Counted from the stretch's first letter, positions 23,539-32,468 are shown. The stretch is 32,587 nucleotides of DNA from Eubacterium sp. (GCA_017463985.1 JAFUEH010000017.1:1-32587); one strand, 5' to 3'. Numbers and translations: made by a program. The notes: generated by a model not told the origin, from the letters alone.

Positions 23539-24601
23539 GCTCAGGCTCTCCGTGTTCGGTGAAAGCCACGGCGCAGCAATCGGCTGCGTACTGGACGGCT
23601 TACCGGCAGGGTTAACGCTGGATATGGATAAAATAGATGCCGAAATGGCGCGCAGGGCGCCGGGACGGGATAAAACCACTACGCCGCGTAGAGAAAAGGA
23701 CGCGCCGCAGCTGCTGTCCGGCGTACTAAACGGCGTGACGACTGGCGCACCGCTGGCGATGATGATTGAAAATACCAATGTGCATAGCGCCGATTACGGC
23801 AATGTCATGACAGTACCGCGCCCGAGTCACAGCGATTATCCGGCTTTCGTGAAATATCACGGATGGAATGATGTGCGCGGCGGCGGCCATTTCAGCGGCC
23901 GACTGACAGCGCCGCTGGTTTTTGCCGGCGCTGTTGCCAAACAGCTGCTGGCCGAAAAGGGCGTTACGGTTGGCGCACATATTCTGAGGATCGGCAGTGT
24001 GACGGACGATGCGTTTGACAAAAACGATATCACGCGCGCACAGCTGGAGTGCTTGACGGACGGCCGTTTCCCTGTCATGAATCCTGATAGTGAGGATGCC
24101 ATGCGTGCGGAGATTGAGCGTTACCGTCTTGAAGGCGACAGCGTTGGCGGCGCGGTGGAATGTGCTGCGGTTGGTTTGCCGGCAGGTATTGGCGGCAACA
24201 TGATGGATACGCTGGAGGGACGGCTGTCACAGCTGTTATTTGCTATTCCGGCGGTGAAGGGCGTTTCATTTGGCACGGGCTTTGATTTTGCGTCGAGCTG
24301 CGGCTCAGCGGTAAACGACGCTTATACCGTCAAGGACGGCCGTGTGGCACTGCTGTCGAATCATAACGGCGGCATCCTCGGCGGCATTACCACCGGTGCG
24401 CCGTTAGTGCTGTCAGTAGCGGTGAAGCCGACGCCGTCGATTGCGAAGCCGCAGCAGAGCGTTAACCTGCAGACAATGACGGAGGAAACGCTGCTCATCA
24501 AGGGACGGCACGATCCTTGTATTGTACCGCGCGCCGTGCCGGTTGTCGAGGCGGCGGTCGCGTTCACCCTTGCGGATTTAATGGTTGAAGGCGGCGAATA
24601 A
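23516..24601 (+). CDS. aroC: Chorismate synthase
   Basis: A 361-aa FMN-dependent enzyme that removes phosphate from EPSP to give chorismate, the last common aromatic intermediate. The diagnostic FGESHG is at 14-19 (His18), with RPSHSDYPAF near 102 and RGGGHFSGRLTAPLVFAGAVAK near 122-143. KGRHDPCIVPRAVPVVEAA near the C-terminus is also characteristic. The start has GGAGG at 23503-23507 and sits inside the aroA 3' end, so the two are coupled. pheA follows 31 bp downstream. Confidence 0.96.
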   Translation: MSSVTGNKLRLSVFGESHGAAIGCVLDGLPAGLTLDMDKIDAEMARRAPGRDKTTTPRREKDAPQLLSGVLNGVTTGAPLAMMIENTNVHSADYGNVMTVPRPSHSDYPAFVKYHGWNDVRGGGHFSGRLTAPLVFAGAVAKQLLAEKGVTVGAHILRIGSVTDDAFDKNDITRAQLECLTDGRFPVMNPDSEDAMRAEIERYRLEGDSVGGAVECAAVGLPAGIGGNMMDTLEGRLSQLLFAIPAVKGVSFGTGFDFASSCGSAVNDAYTVKDGRVALLSNHNGGILGGITTGAPLVLSVAVKPTPSIAKPQQSVNLQTMTEETLLIKGRHDPCIVPRAVPVVEAAVAFTLADLMVEGGE

Positions 24602-24632
24602 TCATATAATATAACAGACTAAAGGATAACAG

Positions 24633-25778
24633 ATGGATTTACAGGAATTACGAAAAGAAATTGATGAAATAGATGACGCGCTGATACCGCTGCTGCTGCG
24701 GCGGATGGAGGTATCCCGTCAGGTGGCGGAATATAAGGTGAAACGGGGCATTCCGGTATTAGATCAACAGCGCGAGCAGGCGATCCTTGACGATGTGGCC
24801 GCCAAGTGCGGCGAGCAGGGCGACGCCGTTAAGACGATCTTTTCTGCGACGATGGACGCCTCTCGTGCGCTGCAGCATAAGCTGATCGGCGGCGGTGAGC
24901 AGCTGCGCAAGGAAATTTATAGCGCCACACGCTGCAGGACCCTGACGGCGGACGGTGCGGCGATTGCCTGCCAAGGCGTGGACGGCGCCTATTCCGGCAG
25001 AGCCGCCGGTAAACTGTTTCCGGATTCACCGATCCGTTACTATAAGCAATTTGAGGATGTTTTTGAAGCCGTAAATCAGGGAAAGGCGCGCTTCGGCATT
25101 ATTCCGGTAGAAAATTCTACGGCCGGTTCGGTGCATGAATCGTATGATCTGATCATGAAGTACCGTTTTTATGTGGTAGGCGCTTATGATTTAACGATTT
25201 CCCACTGCCTGTGCGCAAAGCCGGATACGGACTTTACGGACATTGAAGAGGTCTATTCCCATCCGCAGGCACTGGCGCAGTGCAACGGCTTTTTGAAAAG
25301 CTTTGGGCTGACGGGTGTGAACGACACCAACACGGCCGCCGCTGCGAAGTTTGTCAGCGAAAGCAGCAAACGCAATATCGCTTGTATTTGCTCCGCAGAC
25401 GCGGCAAAAAAGCACGGGCTGACGGTCATCAAGAGGAACATTCAGAATGTAACGCATAATACGACGCGGTTTATTGTGATATCGCGCGAGCTGGTCATTG
25501 ACGAGCAGGCGGATAAGATTTCACTGATCTTTTCTGCGCCGCATACCACCGGCTCGCTGTACCGTGTGCTGGGACGGTTTTCCATGACGGGGCTGAATCT
25601 GACAAAGCTGGAATCCCGTCCGGTGGCCAACGGAAAATTTGACTATATATTTTACGCAGACGTGCTTGGTTCCGTATTTGACGAGTCGACGCTGGACCTG
25701 TTTTGCGCGCTGCATGACGAGCTGCCGGAATTTACCTTCCTCGGCAATTATTTTGAAGCGGCAGACAGCTGCGAGTAA
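24633..25778 (+). CDS. pheA: Bifunctional chorismate mutase / prephenate dehydratase
   Basis: A 381-aa fusion that makes prephenate from chorismate and then phenylpyruvate, the Phe branch. The AroQ mutase domain is at 1-80 (LRKEIDEIDDALIPLLLRRM, Lys at VKRGIPVLD). The dehydratase domain covers about 110-284, with VDGAYSGRAA, IPVENSTAGSVHES and the catalytic NTTRF (276-280). A C-terminal ACT domain (about 295-375) carries HTTGSLYRVLGRF and ESRP (327-330), the Phe-binding signature, so feedback inhibition by Phe is expected. The mutase activity also supplies the TyrA encoded in the same operon. ATG 24633 follows AAAGGA (24621-24626). Confidence 0.96.
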   Translation: MDLQELRKEIDEIDDALIPLLLRRMEVSRQVAEYKVKRGIPVLDQQREQAILDDVAAKCGEQGDAVKTIFSATMDASRALQHKLIGGGEQLRKEIYSATRCRTLTADGAAIACQGVDGAYSGRAAGKLFPDSPIRYYKQFEDVFEAVNQGKARFGIIPVENSTAGSVHESYDLIMKYRFYVVGAYDLTISHCLCAKPDTDFTDIEEVYSHPQALAQCNGFLKSFGLTGVNDTNTAAAAKFVSESSKRNIACICSADAAKKHGLTVIKRNIQNVTHNTTRFIVISRELVIDEQADKISLIFSAPHTTGSLYRVLGRFSMTGLNLTKLESRPVANGKFDYIFYADVLGSVFDESTLDLFCALHDELPEFTFLGNYFEAADSCE

Positions 25779-25796
25779 CGATCGGAGTGGTGACGT

Positions 25797-26567
25797 ATGA
25801 ATAAAGCAACACGCCACAGAACAAACTTCATATCTCTCATTATCGTGATCGTGACGCTTGGGTTGCTGGTGCTGTTGACGGTCATGCTGATCAACCATGT
25901 CAAAATTGAGTCGCGTTATTATACGTTGATCAACTTCTTAGACACAATCGATAAATCCGTGGTGAAGCTGGATACGGAATGGGAAATTTTGCTGTGTATT
26001 TTTGCCTTGTTTATTGCAAAATGCCAGCTGCCGATCCCGATGAGCTTTTTGGTCGCCATTTCGGGTGTGGTATTTCCGTTGAATCAGGCGTTGTTGATCA
26101 ACGCGCTCTTTACGCTGTTTTACTTTACCGTCAAGTATGTGGAGGGTATCTATATCGGTCCCGGCTGGGCCGGCGCGCTCCTGAGTATTAAAAAGATGCA
26201 TTTTATCCGTGACTGGATTCAGTTTAAAGGGAACGGCAACCCCTACGTGCTGACCGTTACGCGCCTGATTCCGGCGATTCCGTTGGCGATGGTATCAAAG
26301 TATTACGGCAGCCTGCGGTATGACTTTGTCAATTATTCGATTTTATCGCTATTGGGCTTTGCGCCGAGACTTTATATTTATACCAAGCTCGGTGCGGCTT
26401 ACAGCAATCCGTTTTCACCGCAGTTTTTAATCCCGTTGATGATCATTGTGGCGTTCACGGGTACGACCAGCTTGATATTTAATATTTTTTACGGTATTAA
26501 GTCACGGCAGATGAACCAGACACTGTTGATTTACAGTGAGAAGGAAAAATATAAAATAGTATTATAA
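25797..26567 (+). CDS. VTT-domain (TVP38/DedA-like) membrane protein
   Basis: A 256-aa integral membrane protein with about five or six hydrophobic segments: near 14-38, 62-78, 80-104, 108-125, 178-200 and 207-232. The central FVAISGVVFPLNQALLINALF and VTRLIPAIPLAMVSKYYG match the VTT (SNARE-associated) domain, in which a conserved Arg and Pro lie in a re-entrant loop. Family members are linked to lipid scrambling and membrane homeostasis. It starts 18 bp after pheA with CGGAG at 25783-25787, so it is probably read from the aro operon although it has no aromatic role. The lipid-kinase gene two places downstream makes a lipid function more natural. Confidence 0.8.
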   Translation: MNKATRHRTNFISLIIVIVTLGLLVLLTVMLINHVKIESRYYTLINFLDTIDKSVVKLDTEWEILLCIFALFIAKCQLPIPMSFLVAISGVVFPLNQALLINALFTLFYFTVKYVEGIYIGPGWAGALLSIKKMHFIRDWIQFKGNGNPYVLTVTRLIPAIPLAMVSKYYGSLRYDFVNYSILSLLGFAPRLYIYTKLGAAYSNPFSPQFLIPLMIIVAFTGTTSLIFNIFYGIKSRQMNQTLLIYSEKEKYKIVL

Positions 26568-26588
26568 TTTTTTTTACGAGGTGTAAAA

Positions 26589-27869
26589 ATGATAGCAAAG
26601 GATTTAATCAAAGCAATTGAAGACGGCCGTTTGGACGCGAAATTTCAAGCTGTTTACGTAACGGCGGAAGCGGTAACGCAGCAGAAAAAAAGATACTGTG
26701 AAGCGATTGCCGCGTTTGCAGAGCTGTTTGGCGACGACCGCGACATCAGCGTGATGTCCGCTCCGGGCAGAACAGAGGTGTGCGGCAATCATACGGACCA
26801 CAATAACGGTAAGGTGCTCGCTGCCGCGATCAATCTTGACGCGATCGCCGTGGTGGCCAAAAGTGACGACAACACCATCCGCGTGAAGTCGAAGGGACAC
26901 CGTATGAACGTAGTGGACCTGTCCGATCTGACCCCGAAGTCGGAACGCTACGGCGACTCCACGACGCTGGTACAGGGTATGGCTGCCGGTATTCAGAACC
27001 TTGGCTTTACGGTAGGCGGCTTTGACGCCTATACTACCAGTGACGTCATGGGCGGCTCTGGCTTATCCTCCTCTGCAGCGTTTGAGGTTCTGCTGGGTAC
27101 GGTCCTGTCTTACTTATTTAACGACGGCAACATCAGCGCTGTCGATATTGCCAAGGTGGCACAGTACAGTGAAAATGTGTATTTCGGTAAGCCTTGCGGC
27201 CTGCTGGATCAAATGGCCTCCTCCGTCGGTACCTTTGTCACGATCGATTTCGAATCCGTTGGCGAGCCGGTGATCAAGAAGGTTGCCTTCGATTTTGCCG
27301 CCTCCGGTTACTCGCTTTGCATTGTGGATACCGGCGGCAATCACTCTGACCTGACGGACGATTATGCCGCTGTCAGGGGCGAGATGGAAGCGGTCGCCAA
27401 GGCGATGGGCAAATCGGTACTGCGTGAGATTGCTTACGAGGATTTCTTTGCGGCAATTCCTTCGTTAGTCGGCAAGGTGAACGACAGAGCCTTGCTGCGT
27501 GCGATCCATTTTTATAACGAAAATAAGCGTGTGGAGCAGGCGGTCTCCTGTCTGGAGCAGGGAGATTTTGAGGGCTTTAAGGCCGTGATACTGGACTCCG
27601 GCTTCTCCTCCTATATGCTCAACCAAAATGTTTATACGCCGAAAAATCCGACGGAGCAAAAGCTCTCCCTGGCACTTGCCATCAGTGAGGAGCTGCTGCG
27701 CAGTAAGGGCGCTTGGCGTGTACACGGCGGCGGCTTTGCCGGTACGATTCAGGCATTTGTGCCGAATGATATGTTGGCGGAATATAAAAAGACCATTGAA
27801 GCCGTATTTGGAGAGGGAAAATGCTATGTGCTGATGATCCGTCCGTGCGGCGGCGCACAGGTGATATAA
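26589..27869 (+). CDS. galK: Galactokinase-family GHMP kinase
   Basis: A 426-aa GHMP-type sugar kinase. The galactokinase signature is present as GRTEVCGNHTDHNNG (60-74), where classical enzymes read GRxNLIGEHTDYNxG. The ATP loop GGSGLSSSAA is at 155-164, the probable base Asp207 is in CGLLDQMASSVG, and GGGFAGT is at 380-386. Galactose is the likeliest substrate; the EVCGNHTDH variant leaves room for another sugar. The start has GAGGTG at 26579-26584. No galT, galE or regulator lies nearby. A weak internal promoter (TTTACA 26530, TAAAAT 26552) could give it some independence from the genes upstream. Confidence 0.85.
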   Translation: MIAKDLIKAIEDGRLDAKFQAVYVTAEAVTQQKKRYCEAIAAFAELFGDDRDISVMSAPGRTEVCGNHTDHNNGKVLAAAINLDAIAVVAKSDDNTIRVKSKGHRMNVVDLSDLTPKSERYGDSTTLVQGMAAGIQNLGFTVGGFDAYTTSDVMGGSGLSSSAAFEVLLGTVLSYLFNDGNISAVDIAKVAQYSENVYFGKPCGLLDQMASSVGTFVTIDFESVGEPVIKKVAFDFAASGYSLCIVDTGGNHSDLTDDYAAVRGEMEAVAKAMGKSVLREIAYEDFFAAIPSLVGKVNDRALLRAIHFYNENKRVEQAVSCLEQGDFEGFKAVILDSGFSSYMLNQNVYTPKNPTEQKLSLALAISEELLRSKGAWRVHGGGFAGTIQAFVPNDMLAEYKKTIEAVFGEGKCYVLMIRPCGGAQVI

Positions 27870-27893
27870 CAGCGTGAAGAAGGAGAGAGCAGT

Positions 27894-28856
27894 ATGAAAT
27901 ATGTATTTATTATCAATCCGATCGCCGGCAATAAGGACAAAAGCCGGATCATGTCCCGGATTCAGTCTACGTTCCGTCAGCTGGACGATGAGATGATCAT
28001 AGAGGAAACACGCTGTCAGGGCGACGCTGCCCGTATTGCAGCAGCGTATGCAGAAAAATACGGTAAGGACTGTGTTGTCGTCAGCTGCGGCGGCGACGGT
28101 ACGGTGCATGAGATCGCCAACGGTCTTGCCGGAACGGATACGCCGATGATGCTCCTGCCGCTCGGTACCGGCAACGATTTTGCCAAAAAAATTTACGGCG
28201 CAAAAAAAATCAATGTAGAGAACGTGATCAAAGCCTTTGGCCTGTACAACGGCAAACTGCGCTATGACGTAAAGCCGATTGATCTGATCGACTATAACGG
28301 CGAAAAATGCATCAACGTGATGTCCTTCGGCTTGGACACGCTGGTGGAAACGCTGGGCAAAAAGATTGCCGACAAGGCGCCCTTCCTCGGTCATCAGGCC
28401 TATAACGTGGCCATTGTACCGATCTTATTGCGGCCGCTGCATTATAAGATCAGCTACGATATTCTTTGTGTGAACAAGGAAACCGGTGAGGAATATCGGC
28501 TGACGGAACGGGATAAGGACTATGCGCTGTTTGCGATCTGCAACGCCAGCTATTACGGCGGCGGCTTCTGTCCGGCACCGAATGCTGTGCTGGATGACGG
28601 CCTGGTGGACTTTGCGCTGGTTAACGGGTTGTCCCATATTAAGGCGCTGCCGATGATCGGCAAGTATAACGCCGGTACCGCCAACGATCAGGTTTATCCC
28701 GGTCTTTTCGTCAACGGCTACGCCAAGAGCGGCAAGTTCTGGACAGAGGACGGTTCGCCGTTGATCGGCAATTGTGACGGCGAGAATTTTGATTATAATG
28801 AGCTGGACTTTACCGTGCAGGAAAAGGCACTGAAGCTCTGCTTTATTAAAGATTAA
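27894..28856 (+). CDS. Diacylglycerol-kinase-family lipid kinase
   Basis: A 320-aa cytosolic kinase of the DagK/YegS/sphingosine-kinase fold. The opening FIINPIAGNKDKSR is the typical first strand and Asn-Pro motif. The nucleotide motif GGDGT is at 66-70 and GTGNDFAKK at 91-99. The second beta-sandwich half contains YYGGGFCPAPNAVLDDGLVDF. Such enzymes phosphorylate diacylglycerol or related lipids at the membrane, recycling it to phosphatidate. It begins 24 bp after galK with GAAGGAGAG at 27878-27886 and ends in a strong hairpin, closing the transcription unit. The exact lipid cannot be read from the sequence. Confidence 0.88.
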   Translation: MKYVFIINPIAGNKDKSRIMSRIQSTFRQLDDEMIIEETRCQGDAARIAAAYAEKYGKDCVVVSCGGDGTVHEIANGLAGTDTPMMLLPLGTGNDFAKKIYGAKKINVENVIKAFGLYNGKLRYDVKPIDLIDYNGEKCINVMSFGLDTLVETLGKKIADKAPFLGHQAYNVAIVPILLRPLHYKISYDILCVNKETGEEYRLTERDKDYALFAICNASYYGGGFCPAPNAVLDDGLVDFALVNGLSHIKALPMIGKYNAGTANDQVYPGLFVNGYAKSGKFWTEDGSPLIGNCDGENFDYNELDFTVQEKALKLCFIKD

Positions 28857-28874
28857 TTTATAGCTCACAAGCTT

Positions 28875-28914
28875 AAGCGGCAATCAATCCCCACGGCTTT
28901 GATTGCCGCTTTGT
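28875..28914 (+). terminator. Terminator after the lipid kinase
   Basis: A perfect 13-bp stem AAGCGGCAATCAA (28875-28887) / TTGATTGCCGCTT (28899-28911) over an 11-nt loop. The T-tract is short (CTTTGTCT), so it may be leaky. Confidence 0.75.
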
Positions 28915-28945
28915 CTCATCAGCATTGTGTGGAAGGGTGAACGCT

Positions 28946-31561
28946 ATGAAAGCAAAAAAACGAAGCAAAGCAATCATAATAGTTATACTTTCTGTAATTA
29001 TTCTTTGCGGTGCCGTTGTGGGGATTTTCTTCCTGACGTATCAGGCTACGGTCAGCTTTGATGTTGCGGATAAGACCGGTGCTGTCATGAAAGGCGCGTC
29101 AGGCTATTTGTACGGTGTTGCCGAAAACGGCGTGCCAAGCGCAGAAATGGTCGAAAGCGTGGACGTGCAAACGATCGTGCAAAAGGTGCCGAACGGGCTG
29201 CAGCACCCGATTGGAGACCTGGATCATGTCGCGCCAATGCTGGAAAATACGCAGTACAATATCGTCTATTTACAGGATGTGTATGATACCTGGTATTATC
29301 TGAACGACAGTATTATGGAGCAGCGCGCCGCCGGTACCTACGATTGGCAGCAGTTGCTGGACGAGGATTATCTGCCTAAGGTAGAGGCGATGACCAACGC
29401 GCTGAAGGAAGAACCTTATGCCAACAAGTTAATATACTGCTTGTATAATGAGTGCGACAACGGCGTTTGGTTCGGAGAGAGCCAAAAGGACGACAATCCG
29501 GAGAATCCGTACGGCGTTTGGTGCGACTATAATGAGATTGGCAGGGATAACTTTAACGCCGCCTGGCTGCAGACCTATACCCTTGTCAAATCGCTTGACC
29601 CGAATGCGCTGATCGGCGGTCCGGGCTTTTGTGATTATAACCGGGAGGAGCTGGAATATTTTCTTGCCTTCTGTCGCGATCATGACTGCCTGCCGGAGAT
29701 CATGATCTATCACGAGTTGGGGGAGGACACGGTTTACTTTTTTGACGAGCATATCCGCGAGTACCGCGCTTTGGAGGAAACGCTCGGTATTGACGCGCTG
29801 CCGATCGTGATCAGCGAATACGGTATGATGAACGAAAACGGTTATCCTGGCGAGATGGTCAAAATCATTACGCAGCTGGAGACGGCGAAGGTTTACGGCG
29901 ATAATGCTTACTGGCGCTTGGCGGACAACCTGAACGATACGTGCGCCGATGATAACAGTCCTAACGCCGAGTGGTGGCTCATGCGGTGGTATACCGACAT
30001 GAAGGGACAGACGGTACGGGCGACGAATAAGGATATTTTGTCCTCCAATTTTAAAAATTATTTTAAATATCATTTAGATGAGCTAAGCTTCCGTGGCTTT
30101 ATGGGAATCGCTTCTGTTTCGGATGCGGGCGATGAGATCGACGTGGTTTGCGGCGGCGGTGACAGAATTTCACGTGTGCAGCTGAAAAATCTCGATACTA
30201 CCGCCTTGTATGGAAAAACGGTGTCGGTCACGGTCGAGGAAACGGTTTATAAGGGACTCTATGGCGTTGTCAGCAAGCCGGTCGTCAGGTTCAGCTACAC
30301 GCAGGAGCTGACAAAAAAATCGCTCACCGTGGCGCTCGGTAAGTTGGATCCGGCCAATGCTTACCGCGTTGTTATCAGAGAGGCGGACGAAAACGCTGAT
30401 CGCGCTTATGTCAACCAGCGTCAGCCAGTGCGCTATGAATTTGAAAACGGCACGCTGCTCGGTGCTGCCTACACTTACGACAGCTACTGCCCTGCCAGCG
30501 GCGGTAACGAAGAGGGTAATGATACGGTCGGCGGTATGGAAAACGAGGGCGACGGTGTTGCAATCAATATCACTGTTCCGGAGGACGGAAGCTATCAGCT
30601 GGATTTTGTTTACGGCAATTCCAATGACGGTGAGTGGAACGAAAACGGCCGGCAGGACCCGAACGACAGAGCCGATACAATGGCTCTGCTGACGGTCGAC
30701 GGCGAGACGCAGGAAATCGCACTGCCGAATACCATCCGCAGCGAGTACACGTCCTGTTATACGGTTGTTGCCGCCCTAGAGAAGGGAACGCACACCGTCA
30801 CGGTGGCGCATCTTTCCGGCACTTATGTGCTGGATAGCCTGCTCGTCACGCCTGCGGACGACAGCGCGGCGATCGCGGTGCTGCCGGATGAGGACAGAAC
30901 CAAGGACGGCGTGACGTCTTATGTGGCAGTAGCGCCGCAGAACGGTTATTATGATATGCAGGTAGTTACCGCCGCCGATACTGTCACAGTGGACGGGACG
31001 GCGCTGCCGCTCGACAGCGGGATGACGACCCTATATCTCAAGCGGGGCCTGAGCTATCTTGATTTTTCTTCGGCTAAAACGGAAACGCCTGTACTGACCC
31101 TGAACGAAGAAAAACAGGGAGCGGTTTACACTGCTGATAACGCCGTGCTGACCGGTTCTGCGATCTCGGTATTGCTGGCTACACCGAATGGGGAAGTGCC
31201 TTATATTACCGGTATCGAGGACAGAGGCGGTGAGGCTTCCTTTACGGTGACGGCAGCAGAGGCAGGCCCGTACCGCGTGACCCTCGATTACGCGAACAAC
31301 GAGGAGAGCGGCGTGCATGATTATAACGTGGACCTGATCGAGACTTATGTGACGGTGACGGTGAACGGCATACCTGCCGGTAACGTTTTCTGCCGCAATA
31401 CGTATTCCTGGCAGACGCGCAAAACCGTGACCTTTACCGTCAGTCTGGTGCAGGGAGAGAACGTGATTACGCTGCTGAATGACGGCTCGGTGCGTTTTGA
31501 CGACCGTCCGACTGCGGCGCCGTCTATCTTCGGCATTTCTGTTAACCCCGCCCAGCAGTAG
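28946..31561 (+). CDS. Membrane-anchored clan-A-like glycoside hydrolase with CBM-like modules
   Basis: An 871-aa surface protein. Residues 1-32 are a basic stretch plus one membrane helix, probably an uncleaved anchor. Residues about 55-360 look like a (beta/alpha)8 glycosidase: IYCLYNECDNGVWFG puts Asn168-Glu169 as the acid/base pair, IYHELGED follows, and VISEYGMMNENG gives Glu291 as nucleophile, the layout of GH39/GH5-type enzymes. A beta-sandwich (about 385-480) and two CBM6/35-like modules follow (about 494-635 starting YEFENGTLLGAAYTYD, and about 725-866), each ending in a strand such as VLDSLLV or SIFGISV. ATG 28946 with GGAAGG (28931-28936) is preferred to the ATG/GTG near 28925. The substrate is probably an extracellular glycan; family assignment is tentative. 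Confidence 0.78.
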   Translation: MKAKKRSKAIIIVILSVIILCGAVVGIFFLTYQATVSFDVADKTGAVMKGASGYLYGVAENGVPSAEMVESVDVQTIVQKVPNGLQHPIGDLDHVAPMLENTQYNIVYLQDVYDTWYYLNDSIMEQRAAGTYDWQQLLDEDYLPKVEAMTNALKEEPYANKLIYCLYNECDNGVWFGESQKDDNPENPYGVWCDYNEIGRDNFNAAWLQTYTLVKSLDPNALIGGPGFCDYNREELEYFLAFCRDHDCLPEIMIYHELGEDTVYFFDEHIREYRALEETLGIDALPIVISEYGMMNENGYPGEMVKIITQLETAKVYGDNAYWRLADNLNDTCADDNSPNAEWWLMRWYTDMKGQTVRATNKDILSSNFKNYFKYHLDELSFRGFMGIASVSDAGDEIDVVCGGGDRISRVQLKNLDTTALYGKTVSVTVEETVYKGLYGVVSKPVVRFSYTQELTKKSLTVALGKLDPANAYRVVIREADENADRAYVNQRQPVRYEFENGTLLGAAYTYDSYCPASGGNEEGNDTVGGMENEGDGVAINITVPEDGSYQLDFVYGNSNDGEWNENGRQDPNDRADTMALLTVDGETQEIALPNTIRSEYTSCYTVVAALEKGTHTVTVAHLSGTYVLDSLLVTPADDSAAIAVLPDEDRTKDGVTSYVAVAPQNGYYDMQVVTAADTVTVDGTALPLDSGMTTLYLKRGLSYLDFSSAKTETPVLTLNEEKQGAVYTADNAVLTGSAISVLLATPNGEVPYITGIEDRGGEASFTVTAAEAGPYRVTLDYANNEESGVHDYNVDLIETYVTVTVNGIPAGNVFCRNTYSWQTRKTVTFTVSLVQGENVITLLNDGSVRFDDRPTAAPSIFGISVNPAQQ

Positions 31562-31597
31562 CTACTGAATAATAAATATAGTCTTTCACAAAGTAAC

Positions 31598-31650
31598 AAC
31601 TCCTTCATAGTATGTAATGAAGTCCGCTTCAAATACATCATGAAGGAGTT
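31598..31650 (+). promoter_or_regulatory. Nested hairpin covering the ribosome site of the Cys-rich gene
   Basis: AACTCCTTCAT (31598-31608) pairs perfectly with ATGAAGGAGTT (31640-31650), which contains the Shine-Dalgarno AGGAG (31644-31648). Inside, ATGTA/TACAT and GAAG/CTTC around loop TCCG extend the stem. As drawn, the ribosome site of the gene at 31656 is shut. The tail ATTTTAT could also make this a terminator of the gene upstream; both readings remain open. Confidence 0.7.
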
Positions 31651-31655
31651 ATTTT

Positions 31656-32459
31656 ATGTCTGATTTATCCAACAGAAGCAGCGATGACAGACGCAGGCGA
31701 GAGGCTGTTTGTATTGATACCAGCCGGATTTATGACGCTTGCTCCAGCCGTGACTGCGCAGAAAATTTAAGGGTGACCTTTGATGAAAATTCGCAGGACA
31801 TCATCGACGATGCGGAGATCATTAAATGCCGCGACTGCGATATTGCCGCCGTCAGCATTGATCTTGACGAAACGCCGTTTAACAGAGGTTATTTCAACGT
31901 AGACATCAGCTTTTATTTTAAGCTCCGTTTTGATACGTATACCTCTCCGATGGCGATGCCGCGCACCGTCAAAGGTTATGCCGTGTTTAATAAACGCTGC
32001 ATCCTCTACGGTTCAGAAGGCAGCGTAAAGACCTTTACGTCAACGCTGAACACCTGCGGAAGCGACCGTCCTGAGGCGCCGCAGTATACGAACCCGACTG
32101 TGAAGGTGCAGGCACTCGATCCGGTAGTACTGGATACAGATGTTGTGCGTCGCTGCAACTGCCATATCTGCTGCTGTACCAGCTTTCCGGATTCTATTCG
32201 TAACGCAGTGGGCGGCGCACGCTTTACTGACGACGGTGAAAAGGCTGTGCTGGTAACGCTGGGCATTTTCTCCATTATTCAGATGACCCGCGACGTACAG
32301 ATCATGATCCCGTCTTACGACTTCTGCGTGCCGGACAGAGAATGTGACTGCTCTGACCAAAGCCCTTGCAGCGCCTTCGGTAATATTGATTTCCCGACAG
32401 ACGAATTTTTCCCTCCGGACAGAGACAACCTGAACTGCTCCTGCCGTGACAGAGACTAA
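31656..32459 (+). CDS. Cys-rich clostridial protein of unknown function
   Basis: A 267-aa protein with no signal peptide or membrane helix. It opens with a charged segment, then VCIDTSRIYDACSSRDCAENLRV, a pattern I recall from conserved uncharacterised proteins of Clostridia. The middle is beta-rich (VDISFYFKLRFD, AVFNKRCILYGSEGSVKTF). Cys are clustered: CNCHICCC near 172-179 and DRECDCSDQSPC plus CSCRDRD at the C-terminus, 18 or so in total. The clustering suggests metal binding or disulfide cross-linking, as in spore or exosporium coat proteins; that is inference. The ribosome site lies inside a long hairpin. A possible mother-cell-type -10 (CATAGTATG at 31606) is too weak to use. A terminator follows 10 bp after the stop. 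Confidence 0.75.
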   Translation: MSDLSNRSSDDRRRREAVCIDTSRIYDACSSRDCAENLRVTFDENSQDIIDDAEIIKCRDCDIAAVSIDLDETPFNRGYFNVDISFYFKLRFDTYTSPMAMPRTVKGYAVFNKRCILYGSEGSVKTFTSTLNTCGSDRPEAPQYTNPTVKVQALDPVVLDTDVVRRCNCHICCCTSFPDSIRNAVGGARFTDDGEKAVLVTLGIFSIIQMTRDVQIMIPSYDFCVPDRECDCSDQSPCSAFGNIDFPTDEFFPPDRDNLNCSCRDRD

Positions 32460-32468
32460 GCAAAAAGG

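Noticed and set aside
27465-28394. Minus-strand 309-aa open frame across galK and the lipid kinase
   Set aside because: It spans the junction of two solid plus-strand genes and shows no family motif.
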